64,000 nt of DNA from Autumnicola patrickiae (GCF_031846525.1 NZ_JAVRHM010000011.1:1-64000), one strand, 5' to 3'. Positions 50,543 through 60,524 are shown, counted from the stretch's first letter. The notes: generated from the letters alone by a model not told the origin. Numbers and translations: made by a program.

Positions 50543-51628
50543 ATGTGGGAGCAGGCAATTGAAGCAATAAAAGCTTCAGATAAAAAATGGATAAAGGAGA
50601 ATCAGCAGGCGTTTTCTGCTTATTTCAGAAATGAAAATGAAAAACCTCAGGGCAAATTAATCCCTGAAGCTTTGGCGGCACATTACCATGCCGGACTTTT
50701 TAAAATGTTCCTTTCTAAATCCTATAACGGACTAGCACTTCCTTTACCTGAAGGCAGCAAATGGATAGAAAATGCTGCTGCTCTGGATGGAAACTGGGGC
50801 TGGCTGCTGGCAATTGGAGTAGGGGGCGCTTATTTTGCAGATTATATGCAACCTGAAACAGCCAGGAAATATTTTTGTCCCAAAGAAGCGCTGGTTGCCG
50901 GTAGCGGAAAACCAGTGGGAGAAGCTCTGAAAATCAATGGGGATAAATACCAAGTTAGCGGGAAGTGGAGCTACTGTAGCGGCAGCGAGCAGGCATCGAT
51001 GTACACCGGAGTTACAAAGAAGGACGGTGAGATTTCGGCTTTTGTTGTACCACCAAAAATGGCAAATATCGATCCCGACTGGAATACTGTTGGCCTGCCG
51101 CTTACCTGCAGCCATTCTGTCATTTTACAAGATGTAGAAATTCCTTCTTCAGATTTCTTTGATCTTATGGAAAAACCGCGAAAGTCCGAGTATCCTTTGG
51201 CTTCTTATCCTTTTGTATTGTTTGCCAGGGCTTGTTTTGTGCCGGTAGTCTGCGGAATAAGTGATTCTGTATGGAATTCTGTTTCAGAATTATTGAAAGC
51301 AAAGAAGGAGCTTTGGCAACAGTTTCAGCCGGGGCGCTATGAATTTATAGAAAAGAAATGCAGGGAGTTTTCAGAAAAGAAATCGGCATTAACCGAAGCT
51401 TTTTATCAAAAACTGAAAGAAAGCTGGCAGAATCATCTTGACAGAAAAGATCCTTTAGAGAAAGAAGTAAGCAGCATTGGCTTACAGCTTTCAGAATTCT
51501 GTTATCAATCTGTAGCGGGCATTATTCCGAAGCTGGGAATGAAAGTGCTGGAAAACGGAGAGCCACTTCAGGAAAAATGGCAAAATCTTCAGACCGCTTA
51601 TCAACATATGTCCTTCCATGAATATTAG
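50543..51628 (+). CDS. Acyl-CoA dehydrogenase/flavin monooxygenase-like protein
   Basis: 361 residues with an acyl-CoA dehydrogenase-type fold. An N-terminal helical part (MWEQAIEAIKASDKKWIKENQQ) precedes the middle beta domain around KYQVSGKWSYCSGSEQASMYTGV and SHSVILQDVEIPSSDFFDL. The C-terminal helices are about 220-361. The sequence keeps the flavin-contacting VSG.W..CSG pattern, but the usual catalytic Glu context is not evident, so it may be a hydroxylase-type or non-standard member. It stands between the STAS gene and wrbA. Confidence 0.75.
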   Translation: MWEQAIEAIKASDKKWIKENQQAFSAYFRNENEKPQGKLIPEALAAHYHAGLFKMFLSKSYNGLALPLPEGSKWIENAAALDGNWGWLLAIGVGGAYFADYMQPETARKYFCPKEALVAGSGKPVGEALKINGDKYQVSGKWSYCSGSEQASMYTGVTKKDGEISAFVVPPKMANIDPDWNTVGLPLTCSHSVILQDVEIPSSDFFDLMEKPRKSEYPLASYPFVLFARACFVPVVCGISDSVWNSVSELLKAKKELWQQFQPGRYEFIEKKCREFSEKKSALTEAFYQKLKESWQNHLDRKDPLEKEVSSIGLQLSEFCYQSVAGIIPKLGMKVLENGEPLQEKWQNLQTAYQHMSFHEY

Positions 51629-51783
51629 TTTCTTCAACTCAGGAAAATTTGGTTCTGATCTTTTCCAACGAAACTACAAATGCCTTTCTAAGGCTTATTT
51701 TCAAAAAACTTTATAGTTTGTTTATAACATTTTTGGGTTAATAATCTTATTTTGAATGGAATGTAAACCAAAAAATTGAAGTT

Positions 51784-52398
51784 ATGAAAGATGTGAAACT
51801 CGCTGTTATTTATTACAGCTCTACAGGAACTAATCACCAGATGGCAAAATGGGCAGCCGAAGCCGCGAAACAAGCCGGAGCAGCTGAGGTAAAGTTTCTC
51901 AAAATAAAGGAGACAGCTCCACAGGAAGCAATAAACCAAAACGAAGACTGGAAAAAACATGTAGAAGCAACGCAGGATGTTCAAACTGCTTCTGTAGACG
52001 ATCTGGAATGGGCAGATGCTATTATTTTTAGTGCTCCTACCCGTTATGGAAGTCTGCCATCGCAGGTGCAATCTTATTTTGATATGACCGGCGGACTTTG
52101 GTCTCAGGGAAAGCTGGCAAATAAAGTGGTAAGTGGGATGACCAGCGCTCAAAATCCACATGGCGGGCAGGAAACCACGCTTCTGGCTTTATATAAAACA
52201 ATGTGCCACTGGGGTGCAATTTCGGTACCGCCGGGATATACAGATGAAGTTATGTTTGGAGCAGGAGGGAACCCATATGGTATAAGTTCAAACGGAGGAA
52301 CAGAAAACCTGAACGAGAATATTCATAAAGCTATAAAACATCAGACCAAAAGAACACTTGAAATTGCAGGATATATAAAAAGCGGATTAAAAATATAA
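51784..52398 (+). CDS. wrbA: NAD(P)H:quinone oxidoreductase, WrbA family
   Basis: 204 residues of flavodoxin-like fold. FMN-binding loops are YYSSTGTNHQMAKW (about 11-24), SAPTRYGSLPSQVQSYFDMTGGLW (about 80-103) and GQETTLLALYKTMCHWG (about 120-136). It reduces quinones by two electrons, avoiding semiquinones. Together with the MhqO/MhqD-like pair 3 kb upstream it suggests defence against quinone-type electrophiles. It has its own promoter region; no operon partner follows. Confidence 0.92.
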   Translation: MKDVKLAVIYYSSTGTNHQMAKWAAEAAKQAGAAEVKFLKIKETAPQEAINQNEDWKKHVEATQDVQTASVDDLEWADAIIFSAPTRYGSLPSQVQSYFDMTGGLWSQGKLANKVVSGMTSAQNPHGGQETTLLALYKTMCHWGAISVPPGYTDEVMFGAGGNPYGISSNGGTENLNENIHKAIKHQTKRTLEIAGYIKSGLKI

Positions 52399-52690
52399 TC
52401 TGTTTTTAGTTTTTTATTGTGCTGTTTGAACAAAGGGAATTTTGCTGAAGCTTTTCAGAATTTTAAATTTTCCCTCTGTTCCTACAGCATTTTTTATATC
52501 CTGTTGTTGTTCTTCCCCTTAGATTAAAAAAAAACTTTTTTTATGCCTTTAGGTTAACATAATATTAGGAGAATAGCATCTTTTCACCATATTTGCTAAT
52601 TCCCTGTTAGCTCTACTTTTAAAAGCAAAAAATTTGCTTGACTTCATTTGAATTAATATTGGATTTAAGATTATTTTATATATTAGTCCG
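52399..52690. other. Promoter gap upstream of the MORN operon
   Basis: No gene or repeat seen. TTTG at 52647-52650 followed by TATTTTAT near 52672 could form a weak promoter about 20 bases before the ATG at 52691. Confidence 0.3.
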
Positions 52691-55600
52691 ATGAAAAAAA
52701 TCTTATTTTTTGCCGCATTTGTCGTGGTAAATTTTGTGTCTGCCCAGGAGAAAATTCCATTTAATGATATTTCTGAGATTTCACCGCTTGCTCTCAAAAG
52801 CGCCCAGGAAGGGGATTTTAATAAGACTCTGGAGCTTCTCGACAGAGTAAATAAAAATGATTCCAGTTATTGCAGTGTTCTGGTTTCTAAATCTTACTAT
52901 TATCTTAAGCTAGAGCGTTATGAAGATGCACTAACCACTGCAGAAGAGGGTTTAAAAAGGAAATGTCCAGATAATACAGTATCTTTTTATACAAATGCAG
53001 GGGTGGCCCTTTTAAATAATGAAGATTATTCCGGTGCGCTTCGCACCTACGAGGAAGCTATTGAGCTTTTTCCTAAAAACGCCATGCTGTGGAATAATAA
53101 AGGTGTTATTCTCGAAAAGCTGAACAGGACAGAAGAAGCTGTTCAGGCATATAAAGCGGCAATTTTTTACGATCCTACCTACACGAATCCGCATGTAAAA
53201 TTGGGTGACATTTTTTATCGTCAAAAAAGGATGACGCAGGCCTTAATGTGTTTTAACATGTACCTGCTTTTAGCGCCAGACGGTGAGAATGCATATAGCA
53301 CATTGGAAGCTCTTAACAATATTGCAGCAGCAAAAAATCCGAACGTTCCTGATCCTGAACTGGAGATAAGCCATGAAGACCTTTTTAAGGAAACAGATTT
53401 AATTCTGAATAATCGAATTGCTTTAAATGATAAATATAAAGTAGATAATAAGGTAAATATAGCCCTGGTTAAACAGAACCATATCATGCTGGAGCAACTA
53501 AAAAACCTGAAGGGCGAAGACGGAGATTTTTGGTCTGAAGTTTATCTCCCGGCATACCAGTGGATTGCAAATAATGATCTTTTTGATGAGTTTACTTATG
53601 CAGTAACATATTCTGTAAGAAATGAAGAATATAAAAACCTGATTAGTAAAAATACCGATAATATTAAGGAGTTTCTAAATGCTTTTGTGGCTAAATGGAC
53701 TTCTCTTCTCGCAGATGCACCCGAAAAGCCGGGTGACGGTGAGAACGGAATGAAATACTTCTATGAAAATTCTGCCGTGCAATCTGTAGGTAAAATGGAT
53801 AAAAATCTGAACATTGGGGAGTGGAAAATTTATAATGAAAATGGGCAATTATCGACCATAGGTTCTTTTGATAAAGAAGGAAAGAAAACCGGACAGTGGT
53901 TGGTTTACAATGCTGAAGAAAAGCTAGAGGAAACTGCATATTTTGAGGATGATCAATTAAACGGAGAAAACATCACCTATTATTCAAACGAGCAAATAAA
54001 TATATTTACCGGCTTTAAAGAAGACGAACTTGAAGGGGAATATTTGTATTATAATAATAATGGTGCCCTGCTTCAGAAAAAATACTTCAGCAAAGGAAAG
54101 CTTGAAGGGCCGTTTGTATCCTATTTTGAAGTAGGCGAGGAACTTCCGGAGTTTAAAATTCAGTATAAAGAAAATGAAGTAGTAGGAACTGTAAAGGAAT
54201 ATTATGCTAACGGAAAATTATTCGCAGAAACTTCCTATTCCACCGGAGTGCAAAATGGGCCTGAAAAAAGATATCATTCCAATGGGCAGTTGTATTCGGA
54301 AATTGAATATAAAGAGGGGCAGCCAATCGGAAAATATACAAGCTATTTTCCCAATGGAAAGAAAATGGAAGAAGGCGAATATGTAGATGGCGAATTAAAT
54401 GCTCGTTTTACTACGTATTACGATAATGGAAACATAGAGAGTATTGGGAATTTTAGCAAAGGCGTGCTGGAAGGGGAATATAAATATTACGATAGAGATG
54501 GAAAGCCCTACTATGACTACGAGTATAAAAAGGGGGAAATAATAGCCTATAAGTTCTATGATAAAAGTGGTGCTGTAATTAAAGAAGATAAGAAGAAGGC
54601 TGGGGAGTTTAACTATATCGGCTATTCTCCTTATGGCAATAAAACTACCGAAGGAATTTACAATGTTTCCGGAGGAAAAACCGGTATTTGGAAATTCTAC
54701 ACAAAGAACGGGGTTTTACAGTCTGAAGGGGATTATGAAAATAACGAGTTGCAGGGGAAATATTTGGAATATTATAGTGACGGTAAAATAGCTAAAGAGC
54801 AGTTTTACCAAGACGGTGTAGTAAAAGACTATACGGTAGAGTATCACTTAAATGGAAAAATGAAGAACCAGGGCTGGTATAAAGACGGAGCCTCGCAGGG
54901 TGAATGGCGATTCTATTACCAGGATGGTACTCCGGAATCTGTAAATTATTTCCATAACGGAGAAATGCATGGCAGGCAGGATTATTATAGCGTAGATGGG
55001 AAATTGTACAGGAGCCTCAACTATGAATATGGGAAGCTTCTCAATGAGATTTATTATTCTCAGGATGGTGAAATTTATGAAGACATAAATTATGACCTTG
55101 CAGGAGCGTATACTGTTCTGGATAAACATCCTAATGCTGAAGTAGAAATAGAAATGACTTATCTTAACGGTGTCAAACACGGAGCATATAAATCTTATAA
55201 TTTTAATGGCGGACAGATGTCCACAGGTAATTATTTAAATGGAACGGAACATGGTGAATGGATCTGGTACCACGAAAATGGGCAAAAAGAAAGGGTGGCC
55301 AATTACGAACTGGGAGGACTTCATGGTAATTTAGTTAATTATTACGATGATGGTGTTGTAGAAGATGAAGATTACTTTGATTTTGGTAAAGCTACCGGCA
55401 CCTGGAAAAGTTATTACAGAAACGGTTCTCTGGATGTGGTGACGGAATATGAAAACGATGCAGAACATGGCAGGAAAGAATTTTATGATCCTTCCGGTGA
55501 ACTGCAACTGGTCAGGTTTTACCAACATGGGCGGTTGATGGGATACTCATATTTAAAAGATGGAAAGGAATTGCCAATGATACCGCTGGAGAATGAAACG

Positions 55601-55981
55601 GGGAAAATAGAAGCTTTTTATAGTAATGGAAAGCCTTCCCGCACCATGGAATATAAGAACGGAAACCTGGTGAATGATTACAAGCAGTATTATTCTTCGG
55701 GGGAATTAGAACAGGAGATGTCGTACCATCATGGTGCTTACCACGGGGAATCCACAATGTATTTTGTAAACGGGAATGTTAAGGTAAAGGAGAATTACCA
55801 GTATGACATGAGAGAGGGAGCCTACCAGGAATATTTTGAAAATGGAAACTTAAAGGAAGAAAGCAATTATCTAAACGGCAAAAAATCCGGGCTCTCTAAA
55901 AACTATAATTCTGAAGGTGAATTAATTAAAGAAGAAATATATTTTAATGGAGAAGTTCATGCTGCGAAGACTTTTATTTAG
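52691..55981 (+). CDS. Large secreted TPR and MORN-repeat (YwqK-type) protein
   Basis: 1096 residues with signal peptide MKKILFFAAFVVVNFVSAQ. Residues about 30-210 form tetratricopeptide repeats (e.g. FYTNAGVALLNNEDYSGALRTYEEAIELFP and AMLWNNKGVILEKLNRTEEAVQAYKAA). After a linker, residues about 376-1096 are a long uninterrupted array, of the order of 25 to 30 by eye, of MORN_2/YwqK-type repeats of about 23 residues with the pattern G.W..Y..NG.L...G.Y..G. Examples are GEWRFYYQDGTPESVNYFHNG and GEWIWYHENGQKERVANYELG. Such arrays form extended beta-hairpin scaffolds; no catalytic motif is visible. It is the first gene of an operon with two transglutaminase-like genes and overlaps the next gene. 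Confidence 0.85.
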   Translation: MKKILFFAAFVVVNFVSAQEKIPFNDISEISPLALKSAQEGDFNKTLELLDRVNKNDSSYCSVLVSKSYYYLKLERYEDALTTAEEGLKRKCPDNTVSFYTNAGVALLNNEDYSGALRTYEEAIELFPKNAMLWNNKGVILEKLNRTEEAVQAYKAAIFYDPTYTNPHVKLGDIFYRQKRMTQALMCFNMYLLLAPDGENAYSTLEALNNIAAAKNPNVPDPELEISHEDLFKETDLILNNRIALNDKYKVDNKVNIALVKQNHIMLEQLKNLKGEDGDFWSEVYLPAYQWIANNDLFDEFTYAVTYSVRNEEYKNLISKNTDNIKEFLNAFVAKWTSLLADAPEKPGDGENGMKYFYENSAVQSVGKMDKNLNIGEWKIYNENGQLSTIGSFDKEGKKTGQWLVYNAEEKLEETAYFEDDQLNGENITYYSNEQINIFTGFKEDELEGEYLYYNNNGALLQKKYFSKGKLEGPFVSYFEVGEELPEFKIQYKENEVVGTVKEYYANGKLFAETSYSTGVQNGPEKRYHSNGQLYSEIEYKEGQPIGKYTSYFPNGKKMEEGEYVDGELNARFTTYYDNGNIESIGNFSKGVLEGEYKYYDRDGKPYYDYEYKKGEIIAYKFYDKSGAVIKEDKKKAGEFNYIGYSPYGNKTTEGIYNVSGGKTGIWKFYTKNGVLQSEGDYENNELQGKYLEYYSDGKIAKEQFYQDGVVKDYTVEYHLNGKMKNQGWYKDGASQGEWRFYYQDGTPESVNYFHNGEMHGRQDYYSVDGKLYRSLNYEYGKLLNEIYYSQDGEIYEDINYDLAGAYTVLDKHPNAEVEIEMTYLNGVKHGAYKSYNFNGGQMSTGNYLNGTEHGEWIWYHENGQKERVANYELGGLHGNLVNYYDDGVVEDEDYFDFGKATGTWKSYYRNGSLDVVTEYENDAEHGRKEFYDPSGELQLVRFYQHGRLMGYSYLKDGKELPMIPLENETGKIEAFYSNGKPSRTMEYKNGNLVNDYKQYYSSGELEQEMSYHHGAYHGESTMYFVNGNVKVKENYQYDMREGAYQEYFENGNLKEESNYLNGKKSGLSKNYNSEGELIKEEIYFNGEVHAAKTFI

Positions 55982-57908
55982 AAAGCTTCTTTTTATCATT
56001 ATAGCACTAACGGTGCATACGGGATATGCCCAGTTTTCGCCGGAATTTGATATTTATAAAGACCAGTTTCCAAGCGCCAAACTCGTACGAATTAACCAGG
56101 AAACAAGTATTCAGGTTGGGCTAATTAACGGCGAAATAGATATTTTGCAGCATTTTGTTGAGGAAGATTTATACTTGGATGAGTCTGCTACTTATAATTC
56201 CGCACAGTCTTTAAGCTTTTCTGCGTTTTTTGAAATGGAAGACGTCGAAGCTTATTCCCTTAATTTTGAAAGGGGAAAGTACAGGGAGTACAAGGTCGAA
56301 AACTATAAGAAAAAGGACGACCTGGATAGGTCTTTTTATGATGATGCGCAGTCGCTTAATTTCATTTATCCTGATTTAAAGAAAGGATCCAAAACAAAGT
56401 TAATATATTCAGAAAAAGTAAAAAACCCGAGGTTTTTGAGTCCGTTCTTCTTCGCTGACTTTACCCCGATTGTAAATAATAAATTTACGATCACTGCAGA
56501 TAAAAATATTAATTTCGAATTCCGGAAATTCAATACCGATAGCCTGGAGATCACATATTCTGAAGAAGAAAAACGCGGAAATAAGATATATACCTGGGAG
56601 GTGAAAAATACGAAGGAGTATAAGTATGAGAGCCAGGCACCGAATTACAAAAACATCCTGCCCCATATTATTCCAATTATCACCTCTTATAACAATAACG
56701 GGCAGACGGTCAATTTACAAAATGATGTTTCAGATCTTTACGATTGGTATTATTCTCTCGTAGAGAATATTAATAAGGAAGAAGATGACAAGGATCTTGT
56801 AAAGCTGGTTGAAGAATTAACAGCAGATAAAGAAACCGACTTGGAAAAGGTGAAGGCGATCTATTACTGGACCCAGAATAATATAAAATATATAGATTTT
56901 GAATATGCCCTGGGCGGTTTTATTCCGAGGGAAGCAAACGATGTTTTTCAGAAGAAATACGGAGACTGTAAGGACAACTCCAGTATCTTATTGAAGATGC
57001 TCTCCATTGCCGGTCTTGAGGGAAATCTCACATGGATTGGAACACGCGATATTCCGTATTCCTACAGCGAAGTTCCCACACCTATGGTAGACAATCATAT
57101 GATTTTGTCTTTTACAGATAAGGACGAAACCTATTTCCTGGATGCTACAGGAAGGTTTATGCCTATGGATCTGCCATCTTCATTTATCCAGGGAAAAGAA
57201 GCTTTAATTTCTGAGGGTAAAGAAAAATTTAGAATTCAGAAGGTACCTGTTATTCCTGCAAATAGAAATGCTCTTGTAGACACCACTCATATTGTTTTAG
57301 TGGGCGAAGCTTTGCAAGGGAGATCCCGCGCAGAAATTTCAGGATATTACAAGCTGGATTACTTCCAAAATCTGGAAAACCTTTCTACAGATTCAAAGAA
57401 CAGGGAATTTTACAATGCAATGCTTCAGAAGGGGAATAATAAGTTCCTGATTAAAGAATTTTCAGAAGTTAATAAATACGATTACGACAAAAATTTTATT
57501 GTAGATTATAATTTCGGAATTGACGGCTACGCCAAGAATTTTGGACAGGAGATCTATTTAAATCTCAACCTCAATAAAGATTTATCTTTTTTTAAAACTG
57601 AGGAAAATCGCAAGCATGAGGTGGAGTATGATTATAAAAGCTCTTACAACTACACCACAATTTTAGAAATACCTGAAGGTTATGCGCTGGAGTACCTTCC
57701 GGAAAATGTTCAGATTTCTAATAATTTTCTAAATTCTTCAGTTACCTATAATCTGGAAGACAATAAAATCATCTATAACCATAAAGCCGATTTAAATTTT
57801 CTAATCCTTGACCTTGCACAACAAAAGGAAGTAAATGCCCTTATAAAGCAGATGGACAAAGCATATCAGGAAATTATAATCTTAAAGAAAATCAATTCAA
57901 AATCATGA
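55959..57908 (+). CDS. DUF3857/transglutaminase-domain protein, catalytic triad intact
   Basis: I chose the ATG at 55959, which gives signal peptide MLRRLLFRKLLFIIIALTVHTGYAQ; an upstream ATG at 55947 adds four residues. The 649-residue product has an N-terminal DUF3857-like beta domain (about 30-250), then a transglutaminase-like domain. That domain carries Cys337 (YGDCKDNSS), His380 (VDNHMIL) and Asp395 (FLDATG), and precedes a DUF3858-type C-terminal domain. It is therefore a plausible exported thiol acyltransferase or protease. It overlaps the MORN gene by 23 bases and the next gene by 4 bases (ATGA). Confidence 0.85.
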   Translation: MLRRLLFRKLLFIIIALTVHTGYAQFSPEFDIYKDQFPSAKLVRINQETSIQVGLINGEIDILQHFVEEDLYLDESATYNSAQSLSFSAFFEMEDVEAYSLNFERGKYREYKVENYKKKDDLDRSFYDDAQSLNFIYPDLKKGSKTKLIYSEKVKNPRFLSPFFFADFTPIVNNKFTITADKNINFEFRKFNTDSLEITYSEEEKRGNKIYTWEVKNTKEYKYESQAPNYKNILPHIIPIITSYNNNGQTVNLQNDVSDLYDWYYSLVENINKEEDDKDLVKLVEELTADKETDLEKVKAIYYWTQNNIKYIDFEYALGGFIPREANDVFQKKYGDCKDNSSILLKMLSIAGLEGNLTWIGTRDIPYSYSEVPTPMVDNHMILSFTDKDETYFLDATGRFMPMDLPSSFIQGKEALISEGKEKFRIQKVPVIPANRNALVDTTHIVLVGEALQGRSRAEISGYYKLDYFQNLENLSTDSKNREFYNAMLQKGNNKFLIKEFSEVNKYDYDKNFIVDYNFGIDGYAKNFGQEIYLNLNLNKDLSFFKTEENRKHEVEYDYKSSYNYTTILEIPEGYALEYLPENVQISNNFLNSSVTYNLEDNKIIYNHKADLNFLILDLAQQKEVNALIKQMDKAYQEIIILKKINSKS

Positions 57909-59878
57909 TCAAAAACATCCTCTCCATCAGCTTTTTTTTGCTTTTTACGCTATTTGTTCAGGCACAGAGCAATTCTTTTTTTAGTAATTACGACTGGGAA
58001 GAAAATCCGGAGTATTCCGTAAAACCCGATAGTACAGAGACTATTATCGAACTTAAGAACAAAGTAGTTAATGAATTCTTTTTTGATAAAGATGACAACT
58101 TACTGGAATTGTCTATGGAGCACCGCGTGCTTTGGCTGAATTCCGATGAAAAAATTGAAAGTTTTAATAAGGTTTATCTGCCATATTCTTCAACTTCTGA
58201 ACTTCTGGTAAACAAAGCCAGGGTGATTACAAAAAACGGTGCAGTGCGGGAGCTTGATGATTCAAAAATCCTGATGGCGACAGATGAAGAAACCGGGAGA
58301 AAGTATAAATATTTTGCTTTTGAAGGAATTGAAAAAGGTAGCTTTATAGAATATTATTACGTAGTCAAACAAAATCCGACCTATAGAGGGAAGAGGGTGA
58401 ATTTTCAAACTTCTTTTAAAAAGGAGAACGTAGAATTCGATTTATTCGCTCCTTCCAATTTAGTTTTCAAATTTAAGTCTTACAATGGCGCGCCTGAAGT
58501 TGAGCAGGATACTTTAACCAAAGATAAAAACCACTGGAAACTGCGAATTGAAGAATTAAAGGGACTTGAGGAAGAAGAACTTTCAGCCTATGACGCTTCA
58601 AAAGCCTTCGTTATCTATAAACTTGATGAAAACCTTGCGGGAAATGTAAGTGGAATTTCTTCCTACGGAAATGTTTCGCAGAACATCTATGCATATTATT
58701 ATCCTGAACATTCCAAAAGAACTCAAAAAGCTATAGATAAATTTGCTTCCGAAGCCGTAAAAGGTGCTGGGAAAACTGAAGAATCCATACTCAGAAAAAT
58801 AGAATATTACATAAAAACGAATGTATATGTTGCTGATGGCGGAGGCGATGAGCTTGAAGATTTGGATAAAATTTTAGATCAAAAAGTCGCTAATGGCACA
58901 GGAATCGTAAAATTATATGCAGCGGTTTTAAAATCCTTGGAGATACCTCATGAAGTGGTTTTTACCAGCAATCGCCAGAACCTTAGATTTGATAAGATAT
59001 TTGAAGCCAATAATTTCTTGACAGATTGTCTTTTATACTTCCCGAATACCGGCGCATACATTTCTCCTGAAGAGAATTCTTCGCGTTATGGTTTTCCACC
59101 TGCTTACCTTACAGATAACTACGGACTTTTTGTAAAAGAAGTTACAGTAGGAAATTTTACAAGCGCTGTGGGCGAAATAAAATATATAGAGCCTGTTTCT
59201 GAAGATAAAACTATCGATAAAATGACGATAGACGTAGATTTTGAAGACAAGGATCTTTCTACCACCAACATAAAGCTGGATCGTGCTTTTAGCGGATATT
59301 ATGGAATGTTTATACATCCTTTTATTCATTTGGTGAAAGAAGAGAGCCTTAACGACTTTATAGAAGGTTTTGGAAAAAGATTAAATGAAAATGTAGAAAT
59401 CGTTGATAAGAAGCTCGTGAATGACGATCCGGAATTATTCGGAATCGAGCCTCTGGAGGTTGTTCTGGATATAAAATCAAATGCTTTTATTGAAAAAGCA
59501 GGCAACCGGTATTTATTTAAAGTGGGTGAGCTTATCGGGCAGCAAATTCAGTTATACCAGGAAAAGGAGCGGGTATTGCCTTTGGAAAATGAATTTAAAA
59601 GAAGCTATTATAGAAATATAAATATCGAGATACCTAAGGGCTATCGTTTTGCAAACCTGGACGACATCAATATCGATAAAAAATATTCGAAAGATGGAAA
59701 AGAGATCCTTTCCTTCAATTCGTTTTATAATGTAAAAGATGGCATTGTCCATATTACCGCAGATGAACATTACAGAGTAAATATTATTGAAACAGCGCGT
59801 TATGAAGATTATCGTGATGTAATTAATAGTGCGGCAGATTTTAATAAACTTACGCTTATTCTAGAGCCGGAGGAATAG
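57905..59878 (+). CDS. DUF3857/transglutaminase-like paralogue lacking the catalytic triad
   Basis: 657 residues with signal peptide ending TLFVQAQ. The layout matches the preceding protein, including the DUF3857-like part (SELLVNKARVITKNGAVRELDDSKI) and the transglutaminase-like core (KIEYYIKTNVYVADGG ... AAVLKSLEIPHEVVFTSN). At the position of the nucleophile the sequence reads VANGTGIVKLYAAV with no Cys. At the His and Asp positions it reads NNFLTDCLLY and YFPNTGAYI. It is probably an inactive partner or binding protein. It is the last gene of the operon; a strong terminator follows. Confidence 0.82.
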   Translation: MIKNILSISFFLLFTLFVQAQSNSFFSNYDWEENPEYSVKPDSTETIIELKNKVVNEFFFDKDDNLLELSMEHRVLWLNSDEKIESFNKVYLPYSSTSELLVNKARVITKNGAVRELDDSKILMATDEETGRKYKYFAFEGIEKGSFIEYYYVVKQNPTYRGKRVNFQTSFKKENVEFDLFAPSNLVFKFKSYNGAPEVEQDTLTKDKNHWKLRIEELKGLEEEELSAYDASKAFVIYKLDENLAGNVSGISSYGNVSQNIYAYYYPEHSKRTQKAIDKFASEAVKGAGKTEESILRKIEYYIKTNVYVADGGGDELEDLDKILDQKVANGTGIVKLYAAVLKSLEIPHEVVFTSNRQNLRFDKIFEANNFLTDCLLYFPNTGAYISPEENSSRYGFPPAYLTDNYGLFVKEVTVGNFTSAVGEIKYIEPVSEDKTIDKMTIDVDFEDKDLSTTNIKLDRAFSGYYGMFIHPFIHLVKEESLNDFIEGFGKRLNENVEIVDKKLVNDDPELFGIEPLEVVLDIKSNAFIEKAGNRYLFKVGELIGQQIQLYQEKERVLPLENEFKRSYYRNINIEIPKGYRFANLDDINIDKKYSKDGKEILSFNSFYNVKDGIVHITADEHYRVNIIETARYEDYRDVINSAADFNKLTLILEPEE

Positions 59879-59901
59879 TGAAATTATTGTAATTAATAAA
59901 T

Positions 59902-59936
59902 AGCTCCGGATTCTCTTTTGATCCGGAGCTTTTTTT
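59902..59936 (+). terminator. Terminator of the MORN/transglutaminase operon
   Basis: AGCTCCGGAT-TCTCTTTTG-ATCCGGAGCT: a perfect 10 bp stem followed by six T residues, 24 bases past the stop codon. Confidence 0.85.
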
Positions 59937-60029
59937 ATAGAAAATTTTATTCTATGACTATCTTCTTTTGGTAAATGCTGAAAATTTTTTGGCTTCGGAA
60001 GTTTCTTCTGAATTTACTAAATTGGAGAA

Positions 60030-60524
60030 ATGAAAGAGAACTATAAAATACCTGCACAAACCCGGATTGGTCACATTCACCTGAAGGTTTCCAATATTGA
60101 AAATGCCTTAACTTTTTATCATGATCTGCTTACTTTTGAAATTACTGAAAGAATGGGCGACCAGGCCGTTTTTCTCTCTGCCGGGGGTTATCATCATCAT
60201 ATCGCACTGAATACATGGAACAGTAAAGATGCACCACAGGCATCGAAAAAAGGAGTCGGATTATTTCATACGGCTATAGTTTATCCTACAAGAAAGGATC
60301 TCGCTGAGGTTCTGAAACGTCTGCTTGAAGCAGATTATCCGTTGACCGGAGTGGCAGATCACGGAGTTTCCGAAGCTTTATATATGGACGATCCAGATGG
60401 CAACGGAGTAGAACTTTATTGGGACCGGCCCCGTGACCAATGGCCAAAAAAGCCCGATGGTTCCGTCAGAATGTATACCCGCAATCTGGATCTTCAGGAT
60501 CTATTGGCAGAGATGGACAAATAA
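60030..60524 (+). CDS. VOC-family dioxygenase/glyoxalase-like protein
   Basis: 164 residues, one full vicinal-oxygen-chelate domain plus a C-terminal tail. IGHIHLKVSNIENALTFYHDLLTFEI carries the first metal His, GLFHTAIVYPTRKDLAEVL the second, and ALYMDDPDGNGVELYWDRP the Glu. The sequence resembles the N-terminal part of CatE/MhqE-type catechol dioxygenases, which are normally about twice as long. The true substrate is unknown. It is transcribed alone. Confidence 0.8.
   Translation: MKENYKIPAQTRIGHIHLKVSNIENALTFYHDLLTFEITERMGDQAVFLSAGGYHHHIALNTWNSKDAPQASKKGVGLFHTAIVYPTRKDLAEVLKRLLEADYPLTGVADHGVSEALYMDDPDGNGVELYWDRPRDQWPKKPDGSVRMYTRNLDLQDLLAEMDK

Noticed and set aside
51056..51075. Apparent motif copy (AAAATGGCAAATATCGATCC) in the acyl-CoA dehydrogenase-like gene
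   Set aside because: It encodes an in-frame KMANIDPD segment and lacks the AATT core; chance similarity.
53836..53857. Apparent dispersed-motif copy (GGGCAATTATCGACCAT) inside the MORN gene
   Set aside because: It encodes the normal repeat phrase ENGQLSTIG, so it is explained by coding sequence.
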